Shown in pieces: positions 1 through 11,005 of a stretch of DNA of 64,000 bases. The notes beneath the pieces were generated by a model, which saw only the letters and a list, made by a program, of their open reading frames with translations, was not told the DNA's origin and made no database searches. The DNA is from Hydrogenophaga sp. (GTDB taxonomy: Bacteria > Pseudomonadota > Gammaproteobacteria > Burkholderiales > Burkholderiaceae_C). A program made the translations under genes and the position numbers. The stretch lies in assembly GCA_030653975.1 (NCBI GenBank), contig JAURYH010000005.1:1-64000 (forward strand), written 5' to 3'. The number at the start of each line of letters is the position of its first letter. Positions within the stretch are counted from its first letter, which is position 1.

Positions 1-270
1 TAGGGCCTGTTCACACTATTTTTCCAAGTGCGAATGGGTTGAAAACAGCGCCAATCTAGGCGCGCGACGACGGCCAGACTGGATGTCTGGCCTAGGAGTG
101 CAACAACGAGTGGCGCTGTTTTCAACCCATTCCCTTCGGGTTGTGGCCAAAAATGCCATGCGCGGCGTTGCGAAGCCTTGCCGGGGGGCGACCCCGGCTG
201 CGTTTCGCGCCTTGCGCATGGCCTTTTTGATCCGCAACGCATCTTGGAAAAATAGTGTGAACAGGTCCTA
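1..270. repeat. MITE-like palindromic element with ~28-bp terminal inverted repeats (may be clipped at the window edge)
   Basis: 1-28 tagggcctgttcacactatttttccaag is the reverse complement of 243-270 with one mismatch; internal arms 33-53/111-131 and hairpin 72-79/85-92; no transposase. Confidence 0.75.
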
Positions 271-498
271 GAACCGTCATCGCGTTGCGGAGGGCAACCG
301 TGCAGCGCAAGCAGCCTGAATCTGATTTTCGGGCTGCAGAATGGTTGACCCGCCCTGGCCGGCTCCCTACAGGCGACATGATCTTCCGGGCAAAGCTCGC
401 CTTGCTCGCTCTCCCCGACAAGGAATTGCCTGTCGCTCGTACTTCAAGCAGGTCGTCACAGACCGCGCCACACCCGCGCTGCAACACCGCCGCACTGT

Positions 499-921
499 TC
501 AAGGCTTGATATACCCGTAGTGCTTGCGGAACTGCAGCTGGCCGATGCGCACCACGCCCGACGGGGTGAAGGCGGCGTCCAACACGAACTGTTCCTTTTT
601 CAGGTTCATCGCTTTCAGGGTGAGTTCGCACACCTCGAACTTCACGCCCCGGGCCACCAGGTCGGAGATCAGGGGGCCGTATTCGATGTTGGCGTTCTTC
701 TTGTCCTTGGCGCCCTCCATCAGGAAGTTGACGCCGTCGCCCAGCGCCACGGCAATGATCTTGGTGTCGGGAGCGGTGTCCAGGTAGTTGCGCAGCGTGC
801 GCAGCCCGGCGGTGGCTTGCGTGTCGCTGTTGTCGAAGTGGTAGACCACTTTGTCCTGTGCCAGGGCGGCGGTCATGCTCACCGTGAGCAGGGCAGCGGT
901 GATGAAGGTGCGAGGGTTCAT
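499..921 (-). CDS. DsrE/DsrF-like family protein with signal peptide
   Basis: MNPRTFITAALLTVSMTAALAQDKVVYHFDNSD..., DsrE-like pattern; start chosen inside the longer ORF. Confidence 0.7.
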   Translation of the reverse strand: MNPRTFITAALLTVSMTAALAQDKVVYHFDNSDTQATAGLRTLRNYLDTAPDTKIIAVALGDGVNFLMEGAKDKKNANIEYGPLISDLVARGVKFEVCELTLKAMNLKKEQFVLDAAFTPSGVVRIGQLQFRKHYGYIKP

Positions 922-1105
922 GAAGGTCTCCGTTGAATGGCCGGTCTCACCGATGGAATGGAAAACCGGCTGGCATGCTACTCCCCCGGGCATGTTTCGT
1001 TCGCTGCTGTTCTGAAGGCCCGTGGAACATTCCGTGCATGACCGATCAGCCCAACCCGACCCTGACCGGAGCCCTGGGCCACACTGCCAGGGCCGCGGCG
1101 GCTGG

Positions 1106-1804
1106 CTAGAGGCTGCGTCGCGCCATCATTGTCTTGATCTTGCTGATGGCCCCCGCGGGCAGCAGGCCCTTGGGGCACACGTCGACGCAGTTCAGGATCG
1201 AGCGGCATCGGAACAGGCGAAAAGGGTCGTCGAGGTAGTCCAGCCGCTCGGCGGTGGCCGTGTCGCGGCTGTCGACGAGAAAACGGTAGGCCTGCAACAG
1301 GCCGGCCGGCCCGACGTATTTGTCCGGGTTCCACCAGAAGCTCGGGCACGCCGATGAGCAGCACGCACACAGGATGCATTCGTACAACCCGTTGAGTTCT
1401 TCGCGCTGCTCGGTGGACTGCAGGCGTTCCCGTTCCGGGGCGGGCGTTTCGTTGATGAGGTAGGGCCTGATCGAGTGGTACTGCTGGAAGAACCCGGTCA
1501 TGTCGACGATCAGGTCGCGGATCACCGGCAAGCCCGGTAAGGGCTTGAGCGTCACCACGCGCGGCAGCGTGTTCATGTTGGTGATGCAGGCCAGACCGTT
1601 CTTGCCGTTGATGTTCATGGCGTCCGAGCCGCAGATGCCTTCGCGGCACGAGCGCCGAAACGACAGGCTCGGGTCCAGGGCTTTGAGGCGCATGAGCACG
1701 TCGAGCAACATGCGATCGCCGGGGTGAACGTCGAGCTCCAGCGTCTGCATGGTGGGCTTGGTATTGAGGTCCGGGTCGTAGCGGTAGAGCTTGAAGGTGT
1801 GCAT
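1106..1804 (-). CDS. Succinate dehydrogenase/fumarate reductase iron-sulfur subunit-like protein (orphan SdhB paralogue)
   Basis: SCREGICGSDAMNINGKNGLAC (2Fe-2S), CILCACCSSACP (4Fe-4S), CRSILNCVDVCPKGL (3Fe-4S). Confidence 0.9.
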   Translation of the reverse strand: MHTFKLYRYDPDLNTKPTMQTLELDVHPGDRMLLDVLMRLKALDPSLSFRRSCREGICGSDAMNINGKNGLACITNMNTLPRVVTLKPLPGLPVIRDLIVDMTGFFQQYHSIRPYLINETPAPERERLQSTEQREELNGLYECILCACCSSACPSFWWNPDKYVGPAGLLQAYRFLVDSRDTATAERLDYLDDPFRLFRCRSILNCVDVCPKGLLPAGAISKIKTMMARRSL

Positions 1805-1824
1805 CGGGGGCTTCCAAAATGGGC

Positions 1825-3858
1825 TCAAGACTTCACCAGCCGCTGCATCCAGTCAAGCAACACGGTCGGCAGCGAGGCCGGCGTCTGCAGCAAGGCGTGG
1901 TGCTGGGCGCCAAACACGGCCGGCAGGTAGCTGGCGGCCTGCCGGTCCACGGCCAGGCAGAACGGCGAGATGCCCTGCAGCATGGCTTCGGTCACGGCCT
2001 GGCGGGTGTCCTCGATGCCGTAGCGGCCTTCATAGGCATCGCAGTCGTTGGGTTTGCCGTCGGACAGGAGCAGCAGCAGCCGGTGGGTGGCGCCTTCGCG
2101 CAGGAGCGTGGCGCTGGCGTGGCGCAGGGCGGCGCCGGTGCGTGTGTACTGATCGGGTTCGAGGGCCGCGATGCGCAGCGCCACGTCGGGGCTGTAGGGC
2201 TCGTCGAAGCGCTTGATGTCCCACAGGCTCACCGCGGCGGGCCCGTTGCCCGAGAAGGCCTGCACCGCGAAGGGTTCGCCCATCGCCCCGAGGGCGATGC
2301 ACACCAGCAGCAGGGCCTCGCGTTCGACGTCGATCACCCGGCGGCTGTTCGAGATCCAACCATCGGTGGAGCCGCTGACGTCGATGAGGATCAGGATGGC
2401 CATGTCGCGCCGGGAGCGCTGTTGCGAGCAATAGAGGGCGTCGGCCATGGGCCAGCCGGCGCGCAGGTTCACCAGGCCTTCCACGCAGGCTTCGAGGTCG
2501 ATGTCGTCGCCGTCCGTCTGGCGGCGGCGCAGCGTGCGTTGGGGTCGCAGGGCCGCGAAGCGCTGGCGGATGGCGCCGAGCAGTGCGCGGTGCGCGGCCA
2601 GGGTGTCGTCCACCCATTGCTGCGCGCCGGCCGGTGCGGTCATCAGCCGCACCGTGGCGCCGGGGTGGCGGTAGGCCGCTGTCCGCCAGTCCCACTCGGG
2701 GTAGCAGAAGGTCTGCGGGGCGTCTGGCGCGGCGGCGCTGGTGTGTCGGGGCCGCACGGCCGGCGGGTCGTCGGAAAGCAGCACCTCCGGGGCCTGGCCC
2801 GGGGTCCAGACCAGCCGCGCCTGTGCCAGTTCGGAGACCAGGTCGGCGAACTCGTCGGCCCCCGCCGACTGGTCGCGATCGGTGGGCCGCTGCAAACCGA
2901 ACGGGTCTTCGGCCTGTTCGTGCGGCACGTCGGGCGGGATCATCCACGCGCCCGGCGTCTTCTGGTCTTCCTGATCGGCGCCTTCGCGCACCTCGGGGCG
3001 GCGAATCAGGCGCGCGCTGCGCGGTGCGCGGGCGGCAGCGTTGCTGGTTGCGTCGCTGCCCGCTAGGGGAGAAACCAGGGCCTCGCCCGGCTGGCGCAAC
3101 TCGCCGGTCCAGCCATCGCGGAACAGGAGCGGGACGCCCAGGCGCCCCGCGCTGGGCAGGTCGCGGACCATTTCGGCCGCGAGGAGGTGCGCGATGCAGG
3201 CCGATTCTTCCGGCGATGCATGGAGGGGTGCGTGCACATTCGGTCCCTCGCAAGGCTGCGCGATCAAGTCGCGCACCCAGGTCTCCAGCGGGCGGCGCAC
3301 TGCCGGGAACTGTGCCAGCGGCGGGCGGGCTGCGAGCGCTTCGCGGCGCAAGCCGTTCAAGGAGCTGGACATGCCGCGCAACAGGCGCGCCAGCGCAGCG
3401 TCAGCCGCGATGGCTTCCAGCAGCAGGTAGATGTCGAGAACCAGCGGCGAGTCACAGAGGTCCACGCACGCGGCGCTGCCCCGACTCGCCCGCATGGCCT
3501 GCACCAGGGCCAGGGTGCGAAAGCGGTCCATGGCCAGCGCGGGGTCCGTGAGGCCGGTGTCGGGTGGCAACCAGATGCACTGACCATCGGTGGCGGGCAG
3601 CGCGACGCGTGCGCGCGGGAATTCATGGCGCTGGAACGCCTGGGCGAGCAGGGTGGGGCGGGCGGGCATCTGCGCCGTGCGCAAGCGGTAGGGGGTGCCG
3701 AACACCGCCTCGATCAGCAGGTCCAGGCGCGGCGCCACGTCCGCCAGCAGGGTCCGGGGTCGGGCGGGCGCCTGGTCCCGGTGCCGCCGCCACAGCGCCT
3801 GCGTGAAGACGGTGGCGTGCCGGGCCACGTCGGTGATCACGTCTTCGGCTTCGGCCAT
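1825..3858 (-). CDS. norD: Nitric oxide reductase activation protein NorD (VWA domain)
   Basis: C-terminal VWA with DVSGSTDGW MIDAS-like motif; adjacent to norQ/norB. Confidence 0.9.
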   Translation of the reverse strand: MAEAEDVITDVARHATVFTQALWRRHRDQAPARPRTLLADVAPRLDLLIEAVFGTPYRLRTAQMPARPTLLAQAFQRHEFPRARVALPATDGQCIWLPPDTGLTDPALAMDRFRTLALVQAMRASRGSAACVDLCDSPLVLDIYLLLEAIAADAALARLLRGMSSSLNGLRREALAARPPLAQFPAVRRPLETWVRDLIAQPCEGPNVHAPLHASPEESACIAHLLAAEMVRDLPSAGRLGVPLLFRDGWTGELRQPGEALVSPLAGSDATSNAAARAPRSARLIRRPEVREGADQEDQKTPGAWMIPPDVPHEQAEDPFGLQRPTDRDQSAGADEFADLVSELAQARLVWTPGQAPEVLLSDDPPAVRPRHTSAAAPDAPQTFCYPEWDWRTAAYRHPGATVRLMTAPAGAQQWVDDTLAAHRALLGAIRQRFAALRPQRTLRRRQTDGDDIDLEACVEGLVNLRAGWPMADALYCSQQRSRRDMAILILIDVSGSTDGWISNSRRVIDVEREALLLVCIALGAMGEPFAVQAFSGNGPAAVSLWDIKRFDEPYSPDVALRIAALEPDQYTRTGAALRHASATLLREGATHRLLLLLSDGKPNDCDAYEGRYGIEDTRQAVTEAMLQGISPFCLAVDRQAASYLPAVFGAQHHALLQTPASLPTVLLDWMQRLVKS

Positions 3859-3873
3859 CGGGGTGTTCCTCGA

Positions 3874-4722
3874 TCAGATGAAGGTGGCGTCGACCAGGTC
3901 GCGCATCGCGCCCACCAGCGCATCGTCGTCCGACAGCGGCGACACCACTGCGCTGAGACAGGCCTGCCGCGTCGGGATGCCACTGACCACCAGCGCGGCC
4001 GCCGCGATCAGCAGGCGGGTGCTCGGCACCTCGGCCAGGCCGCGGTCGCGCAGCGCGCGCAACCGTTGCCCGAGCGACACCAGCGCCACGGCCGTGGCGT
4101 GGTCGGCGCCGGCCTCGCTCTCGATGATCGCCGCCTCGCGCGGGGCCGGTGGGAAGTCGAAGTCGAGCGCGACGAAGCGCTGCCGCGTGCTGGGCTTGAG
4201 ATCTTTCAGCATGCGCTGGTAACCCGGGTTGTAGGAGATGACCAGCTGGAAGCCGGGCGCGGCCACCAGCGTTTCGCCGGTTTTGTCGATGGGCAGGATG
4301 CGGCGGTGGTCGGTCAGTGAATGCAACACCACCATGGTGTCCTGCCGGGCTTCGACCACTTCGTCGAGGTAGCAGATGGCGCCCTCGCGCACGGCACGGG
4401 TGAGCGGCCCGTCCTGCCAGGCCGTGCCGTCGTGGCGAATCAGGAAGCGGCCGATCAGGTCGCTGGCGCTCAGGTCGTCGTGGCAGGAGATCGTGATCAG
4501 GGGGCGCCGCAGTTTCCAGGCCATGTGTTCGACAAAGCGCGTCTTGCCACAGCCGGTGGGGCCTTTGAGCATCACGGCCAGTTGCAGGTTGTGGCAGTGC
4601 TCGAAGACGGCCACCTCGGCACCCGATGGCAGGTAATACGGCTCTTTGGCGGTCGACCGCCCTGATCCGTCCAGTGGGCCAACGGTGTGGAGCAGTAAAG
4701 CGGCGGCCAAGGGGTCACTCAC
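3874..4722 (-). CDS. norQ: Nitric oxide reductase activation AAA+ ATPase NorQ (CbbQ/NirQ family)
   Basis: LKGPTGCGKTRFVEHMAW Walker A, ICYLDEVVEARQD Walker B; GTG start at 4722 overlaps the norB stop by 4 nt. Confidence 0.92.
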   Translation of the reverse strand: MSDPLAAALLLHTVGPLDGSGRSTAKEPYYLPSGAEVAVFEHCHNLQLAVMLKGPTGCGKTRFVEHMAWKLRRPLITISCHDDLSASDLIGRFLIRHDGTAWQDGPLTRAVREGAICYLDEVVEARQDTMVVLHSLTDHRRILPIDKTGETLVAAPGFQLVISYNPGYQRMLKDLKPSTRQRFVALDFDFPPAPREAAIIESEAGADHATAVALVSLGQRLRALRDRGLAEVPSTRLLIAAAALVVSGIPTRQACLSAVVSPLSDDDALVGAMRDLVDATFI

Positions 4723-6092
4723 AGGGTTGACAAGATGGCTTCGGGCGAGCGAGGTGCACCGGGGCCCGTCTCGACATCGAAGCGCGGTGCATGGCGGAAG
4801 AAGTCGTAGATGAACAGCCCCACGCCGGTCGCGAACAGCGAGCCGGTGGCGATCAGCATCACGAAGTGCACCTGGATCTTCAGCTGCGCGTCGAGATAGC
4901 CCATGCCCATGATGCGCTCCAGGTAGACCTGCGCGATGCCGGCGGTGGCGAACGAGAGCGTCATGCCGAACATGCCGCCGAGCTGCATCCAGAACGCCCA
5001 GTAGCCCAGGCTGCTGCCTTGTTCGCTGCGCCCCGGCACCATCGCTGGCAGCGCGTAGGTGATCATGGCCAGCACGATCATGGCGTAGGCGCCGTAGAAG
5101 GCGGCGTGGCCGTGCATGGCGGTGATCAACGTGCCGTGGGTCCACTTGTTGACGTCGGGAAAGGTGTGCGCCAGGCCCAGCAGGCCGGCCCCGAACAGGG
5201 TGAACAGCGCGCTGCCGATGGTCCAGTGCAGCGCCAGCGTGTTGGGGTGCGAGAGGCCGGCGCGGCGCATGGCCGAATACGCGAACATGGCCATGCCCAC
5301 CAGCGCCGCGGGCTCCAGCGCGCTGAAGACGCCGCCGATGGGCAGCCAGTACGACGGCACGCCCACCCAGTAGTAGTGGTGCGCCGTGCCCAGGATGCCG
5401 GCGATGAAGACCAGACCGACGATCACGTAGAGCCACTTCTCCATGACCTCGCGGTCGGCGCCGGACAGGCGGATCAGCAGGTAAGCCAGGAAGCCGCCCT
5501 GGATCATCACCCACACACCCTCGACCCAGAGGTGGATCGTCCACCAGCGGTAGTAGATGGACACGGTGTAGTTTTCGTACTCCAGCAGCGCGGGCAAATA
5601 CAGCAGCGCGGCCAGGCCGAGGCCGAGCACGAGCACGCCCTCGGTGGTGGTGAAGCGTTTGGAGCGCCAGATCGTCATGCCGATGTTGTAGAGAAAGATC
5701 AGCATGCAGATCACGATCACGATCTTGTGCGGCAGGGGCTGTTCCAGCAGCTTGTTGCCGGTGCCATAGCGAAACAGGTAGCCCACCACGGCGGTCACGC
5801 CCATCAGGGTCCACAGGCCCAGCTGCACATAGGCGAGCCTGGTGCTGTAGAGCTCGGTGCGCGATTCGTCGGGCACCATCCAGTAGGTGGCGCCCATGAA
5901 GCCGGTGAGCACCCACACGATCAGCAGGTTGGTGTGGATCACCTTGGTCACATCAAACGGCAGGATGTTCAGCAGCGGATCGGGGCCGAGGTACTTGGCG
6001 GCCGACAGCAGGCCGAACACCAGCTGCAGCCCGAACAGCACCATGGCCACGGCGAAATACCAGTAGGCAACCGATTGAGACCTGTAGCGCAT
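4719..6092 (-). CDS. norB: Nitric oxide reductase large subunit NorB
   Basis: 457 aa multi-TM heme-copper oxidase-type protein (YRWWTIHLWVEGVW, HHYYWVG, HGHAAFYGAY). Confidence 0.96.
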   Translation of the reverse strand: MRYRSQSVAYWYFAVAMVLFGLQLVFGLLSAAKYLGPDPLLNILPFDVTKVIHTNLLIVWVLTGFMGATYWMVPDESRTELYSTRLAYVQLGLWTLMGVTAVVGYLFRYGTGNKLLEQPLPHKIVIVICMLIFLYNIGMTIWRSKRFTTTEGVLVLGLGLAALLYLPALLEYENYTVSIYYRWWTIHLWVEGVWVMIQGGFLAYLLIRLSGADREVMEKWLYVIVGLVFIAGILGTAHHYYWVGVPSYWLPIGGVFSALEPAALVGMAMFAYSAMRRAGLSHPNTLALHWTIGSALFTLFGAGLLGLAHTFPDVNKWTHGTLITAMHGHAAFYGAYAMIVLAMITYALPAMVPGRSEQGSSLGYWAFWMQLGGMFGMTLSFATAGIAQVYLERIMGMGYLDAQLKIQVHFVMLIATGSLFATGVGLFIYDFFRHAPRFDVETGPGAPRSPEAILSTL

Positions 6093-6159
6093 GTCGGGAC
6101 TCCTGGAATAGGGTGGTGACGGTTCGCGGCGTGCGCGGAGTTCGCGGCTTTGCGGCCCG

Positions 6160-6999
6160 CTACTTGAAGGTCGCCAGGTACGCAGCGAGGTGGGCCACCT
6201 GTTCGGAGGTCAGGTCCTTGGCGTAGGTGTTCGGCATGAAAGAAACCCCATCGGCCGAATACATGGCGCCCTCGGCCAGGTGCGCGCTGGGATGGGTGAT
6301 GGATTCACGGATGTAGGTCGCCAGGTCGGTGGCCGAGCCCTTGTAGTCGGGAGAAGCCAGCGTCTCCTGCGTGCGTGTGGCGATGCCGGCCAGCGAGGGG
6401 CCCGCCATGTCGGCCCCGGGGGTGAGGGAGTGGCAGGCGGTGCAGGCGGGTGCGGCAGATCGGAACACACGCTCGCCCAGGGCCACCGGGTCTTTGTCGG
6501 AAACGGTCGCGGCAGCCGCCGATCCCGCCGCGGCTGCGGGGCTTGCGGCGTTCCCTCCCGTGGCGCCCAGGCCGGTGACCATGATCGGCCGTGGTGGCCA
6601 GTCCTGGTTGTCCACCTGGCTCACCCAGTCCAGAAACGCGATCAGGCCGTCGATGTCGGCATCGCTCAGGTTCTGCTGGGGCATCAGCCGGCGGTGGCGC
6701 TGCTCGTCGTAGAACTTCGAAGGGTCTTTCAGGAAGGCCCGCAGGTAGGGCGCGCCGCGCTGTTGCGCGATCTTGGTGAGGTCGGGTGCGTAGTACGCCC
6801 CTTCACCGAACAGTGTGTGACAGTTGATGCAGTTGTTCTTGTGCCAGACATCCTTGCCCAGTGTGACCGCGGGCGTGATGTTCTGCGCGTTCGTCAGTTT
6901 TGGAAACTGGCGGTGGCTGTCGATCGTGAGACCGAGGAAGACCAGCGTGGCGAGCAGGGTTGAGCCGATCGCGAAGTAACGTGCCTGCCGCTTGTTCAT
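6160..6999 (-). CDS. norC: Nitric oxide reductase cytochrome c subunit NorC with extra C-terminal cytochrome c domain
   Basis: NorC N-terminus with TM and CINCH heme site; Ala-rich linker; second CTACH cytochrome domain. Confidence 0.9.
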   Translation of the reverse strand: MNKRQARYFAIGSTLLATLVFLGLTIDSHRQFPKLTNAQNITPAVTLGKDVWHKNNCINCHTLFGEGAYYAPDLTKIAQQRGAPYLRAFLKDPSKFYDEQRHRRLMPQQNLSDADIDGLIAFLDWVSQVDNQDWPPRPIMVTGLGATGGNAASPAAAAGSAAAATVSDKDPVALGERVFRSAAPACTACHSLTPGADMAGPSLAGIATRTQETLASPDYKGSATDLATYIRESITHPSAHLAEGAMYSADGVSFMPNTYAKDLTSEQVAHLAAYLATFK

Positions 7000-7014
7000 A
7001 GGGCTGCACCGGCG

Positions 7015-7131
7015 TCAGACGCTGATGCCCGTCCAGTAGATGACGCTGATGGTGCTGGCGTAAGCGATACCGGCGAGCATCAGACCGAGCACGACGTGGC
7101 TGAACACCTTGAGACTTCGGTACGCGGTCAT
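7015..7131 (-). CDS. Small membrane protein (38 aa) at the head of the nor operon
   Basis: MTAYRSLKVFSHVVLGLMLAGIAYASTISVIYWTGISV; single TM; 15 nt upstream of norC. Confidence 0.55.
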   Translation of the reverse strand: MTAYRSLKVFSHVVLGLMLAGIAYASTISVIYWTGISV

Positions 7132-7363
7132 GGGTAGCACCTCGACGGTTGAGCCCGCGTTCCCTCGGGGGTGAGAGAGGCCGACAGTCGGTGCATGTTG
7201 ACGGGGTCGCTTCTCATCATCTGTGCGGAAGCGCACATATCCAGAGTCGCTCACATGCAGGCGTGTTCGTGACCACCGACCGAGGTCTTTCCATTTGCGC
7301 GAAAGGGGTGGCCAGGAACCAGCGCCCACCCATGGCCCTGAAGTCCCATGGAACAATCCCACC

Positions 7364-8140
7364 ATGACCCCCATCCCGCCAGCCGTCCTCTCCGAAGCCC
7401 TGGGCCATGCCGTGAGCGACAAGCGCCTGGAGGTGTTGCGCCGGGTGGGTGAGTCGGGCTCCATCTCGCAGGCCGCGCGCGATGCGGGCATCAGCTACAA
7501 GGCGGCGTGGCAGGCGATTGACACGCTGAGCAACCTGAGTGGGCAGACGCTGGTGGAGCGCACGGTGGGCGGCTCGGGCGGTGGCGGGGCGCGCATCACG
7601 CCGCAGGGGCTGCAGCTGCTTGCGCTGGCAGACGAGCTGGCGCAGGCGCGCGGGGCGGTGCTGGCGCGCTTTGCCGGCGAAACGGCTGCGTTGCCGTTCG
7701 GCCTAGGGCTGCGCACGAGCATGCGCAACCAACTGCCTTGCCGTGTGGAGGCGGTGGAGCCGCTGGGGCCGGACGATCCGACGGTGCTGGTGCGGCTGCG
7801 CACGCCGGGGCAGGCGCTTCTCACTTCAAGCGTGACGCGCGAGAGCGTGGACTTGCTCGCGCTGCGCGCGGGGCTGGAGGTGCTGGTGCTGTGCAAGGCG
7901 ACGGCGGTGCGCATGGGGCGGGGTGAGGCGACAGAGGCGGAAGACGCGCCGGGCCAGTGTGTTTTGCACGGGCGCATCGAACGGCTGGCGCGGGGGGACG
8001 GGCGCGACGAGGTGGTGCTCGCGCTGGACGGTGGCGGTCAGTGGGTGGGCTTTGCGAACCATCCGTTCGCCGCGCGCAAGGGGCAGCGTGCCTGGGCCAT
8101 CATGGCGTCCAGCGCGCTGGTGGTGGGACTGGCGGGCTGA
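7364..8140 (+). CDS. ModE-like LysR-type-HTH transcriptional regulator with TOBE domains
   Basis: N-terminal HTH GSISQAARDAGISYKAAWQAIDTLSNLSGQTLVER; C-terminal TOBE-like repeats. Confidence 0.85.
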   Translation: MTPIPPAVLSEALGHAVSDKRLEVLRRVGESGSISQAARDAGISYKAAWQAIDTLSNLSGQTLVERTVGGSGGGGARITPQGLQLLALADELAQARGAVLARFAGETAALPFGLGLRTSMRNQLPCRVEAVEPLGPDDPTVLVRLRTPGQALLTSSVTRESVDLLALRAGLEVLVLCKATAVRMGRGEATEAEDAPGQCVLHGRIERLARGDGRDEVVLALDGGGQWVGFANHPFAARKGQRAWAIMASSALVVGLAG

Positions 8141-8293
8141 AAAGCCCGCTGGCTTTGGCAGCGGCGTTCATATGACCCGTGTGCCGTACCAGACTGGCGC
8201 AGTGGGCAGCGGCCTGGGCCTGAATGGCGCAACCCTTCACTTTGTGTTGTCAAAAAAGTGAGCACTGTTCTCAATTTGAGTCGTTTTTTCGGG

Positions 8294-8308
8294 TGGCACG
8301 GTTGTTGA
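8294..8308 (+). promoter_or_regulatory. Sigma54-like -24/-12 element upstream of aldehyde dehydrogenase
   Basis: TGGCACGGTTGTTGA (GG-N10-GA; imperfect -12). Confidence 0.55.
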
Positions 8309-8365
8309 GGATGGAGAGGCAGCCGCTTCGGCTTGTCTCATTTCCACCCTCAGAGGACGACACAC

Positions 8366-9886
<1,521 letters not shown>

Positions 9887-9911
9887 TCCGTCCGGATTGA
9901 AGTGAGATCAG

Positions 9912-9939
9912 AGGGGAGCTGGCAACGGCTCCCCTTTTT
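9912..9939 (+). terminator. Intrinsic terminator/attenuator
   Basis: AGGGGAGC-N8-GCTCCCCT followed by T-run. Confidence 0.75.
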
Positions 9940-9965
9940 GCCATTGCAAAACCAGGAGACAAGCC

Positions 9966-10337
9966 ATGGTTGAAAAAGTCATTGCCACACCGGCCGCGGT
10001 CGAGCTGATCGAATTCCTCAAGACCCAGCACGGCCCCGATCTGATGTTCCACCAGTCGGGTGGCTGCTGCGACAACAGCGCCGCCAACTGCTACCTGCCC
10101 GGCGAGATCACCATGGGCGCCGGCGACGTGTACCTGGGCCACATCGGGGGCTGCCCGTTCTACATCGGCAAGGCGCAGTACGCCACCTGGCGCCACACTC
10201 AGCTCATCATCGACGTGATCGAGGGCCACGGCGGCACCTTCTCGCTCGAAGGGCCGGAGGGCAAGGCGTTTCACACGCGCTCGCGGGTGTTCACGGAAGA
10301 AGAGAAGGCGGAGCTGGATGCGGAGAAACCGATCTGA
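9966..10337 (+). CDS. DUF779 domain protein (acetaldehyde dehydrogenase-associated)
   Basis: HQSGGCCDNSAANCY signature; follows ALDH. Confidence 0.88.
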   Translation: MVEKVIATPAAVELIEFLKTQHGPDLMFHQSGGCCDNSAANCYLPGEITMGAGDVYLGHIGGCPFYIGKAQYATWRHTQLIIDVIEGHGGTFSLEGPEGKAFHTRSRVFTEEEKAELDAEKPI

Positions 10338-10567
10338 CGGCTCCTGGTTCGTCGAAGGGGGTCGAGGTTCGCGTCGGTGCTAACCCTGATGTGCGCGCGT
10401 CGTCAACTCGCTTTGCGCGCAAGACCGGGCTGCGCCAGCAGGGCGCGCCTAAGCTGGCGGCACGGCATCGCGCTGGAGTGAACGGCAAAAGCGCCGCCGG
10501 AACCAGGGCTTGAACCGATCCCGGTCGGCCCTCGTTGCATTGCCCCACCTCAACACAGGAGACACCC

Positions 10568-10996
10568 ATGAAACCGAAGACCACCGAAGCGTATGTGCAG
10601 ATCGATGCCGTTGAATGGCAGCCCTTTCCCGAAGCCTTCTCGACCGGCGGCATTCGCTGGAAGCTGCTCAATGTGGCGCCCGAAATGGGCTCGTGGACGG
10701 CGATCTTCGACTGCCCCGCCGGCTCGTCCTTCGCCGCCCACATTCACGCCGGGCCTGGCGAGTACTTTCTCACCCGCGGGCGCATGGACGTGCGTGGCGG
10801 CAAGGCGGCCGGTGGTGACACGGCCGTGGCGCCCGGCTACGGTTTCGAGTCCTCGGGTGCACGCCACGACCGCACCAACTTCCCCGTCGACAGCGAGTTC
10901 TACATGACCTTCCTCGGCCCCTTGACGTTCATCAAGCCCGACGGCTCGCCGATCGCCGTGATCGGCTGGGAAGAGGCCCAGGGCGCCTGGGGCTGA
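10568..10996 (+). CDS. Cupin-domain protein (acetylacetone-cleaving-enzyme-like)
   Basis: HIHAGPGEYFLTRGRMDVRGG cupin motif. Confidence 0.75.
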   Translation: MKPKTTEAYVQIDAVEWQPFPEAFSTGGIRWKLLNVAPEMGSWTAIFDCPAGSSFAAHIHAGPGEYFLTRGRMDVRGGKAAGGDTAVAPGYGFESSGARHDRTNFPVDSEFYMTFLGPLTFIKPDGSPIAVIGWEEAQGAWG

Positions 10997-11005
10997 AGGA
11001 AACCC

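Noticed and set aside
3874-5916. 680-aa minus-strand ORF fusing norQ to upstream sequence
   Set aside because: N-terminal two-thirds is an out-of-frame reading of norB; norQ starts at GTG 4722.
7195-7215. TTGACGGGGTCGCT near the nor promoter as an FNR box
   Set aside because: Second half-site does not match ATCAA/GTCAA well enough to support a call.
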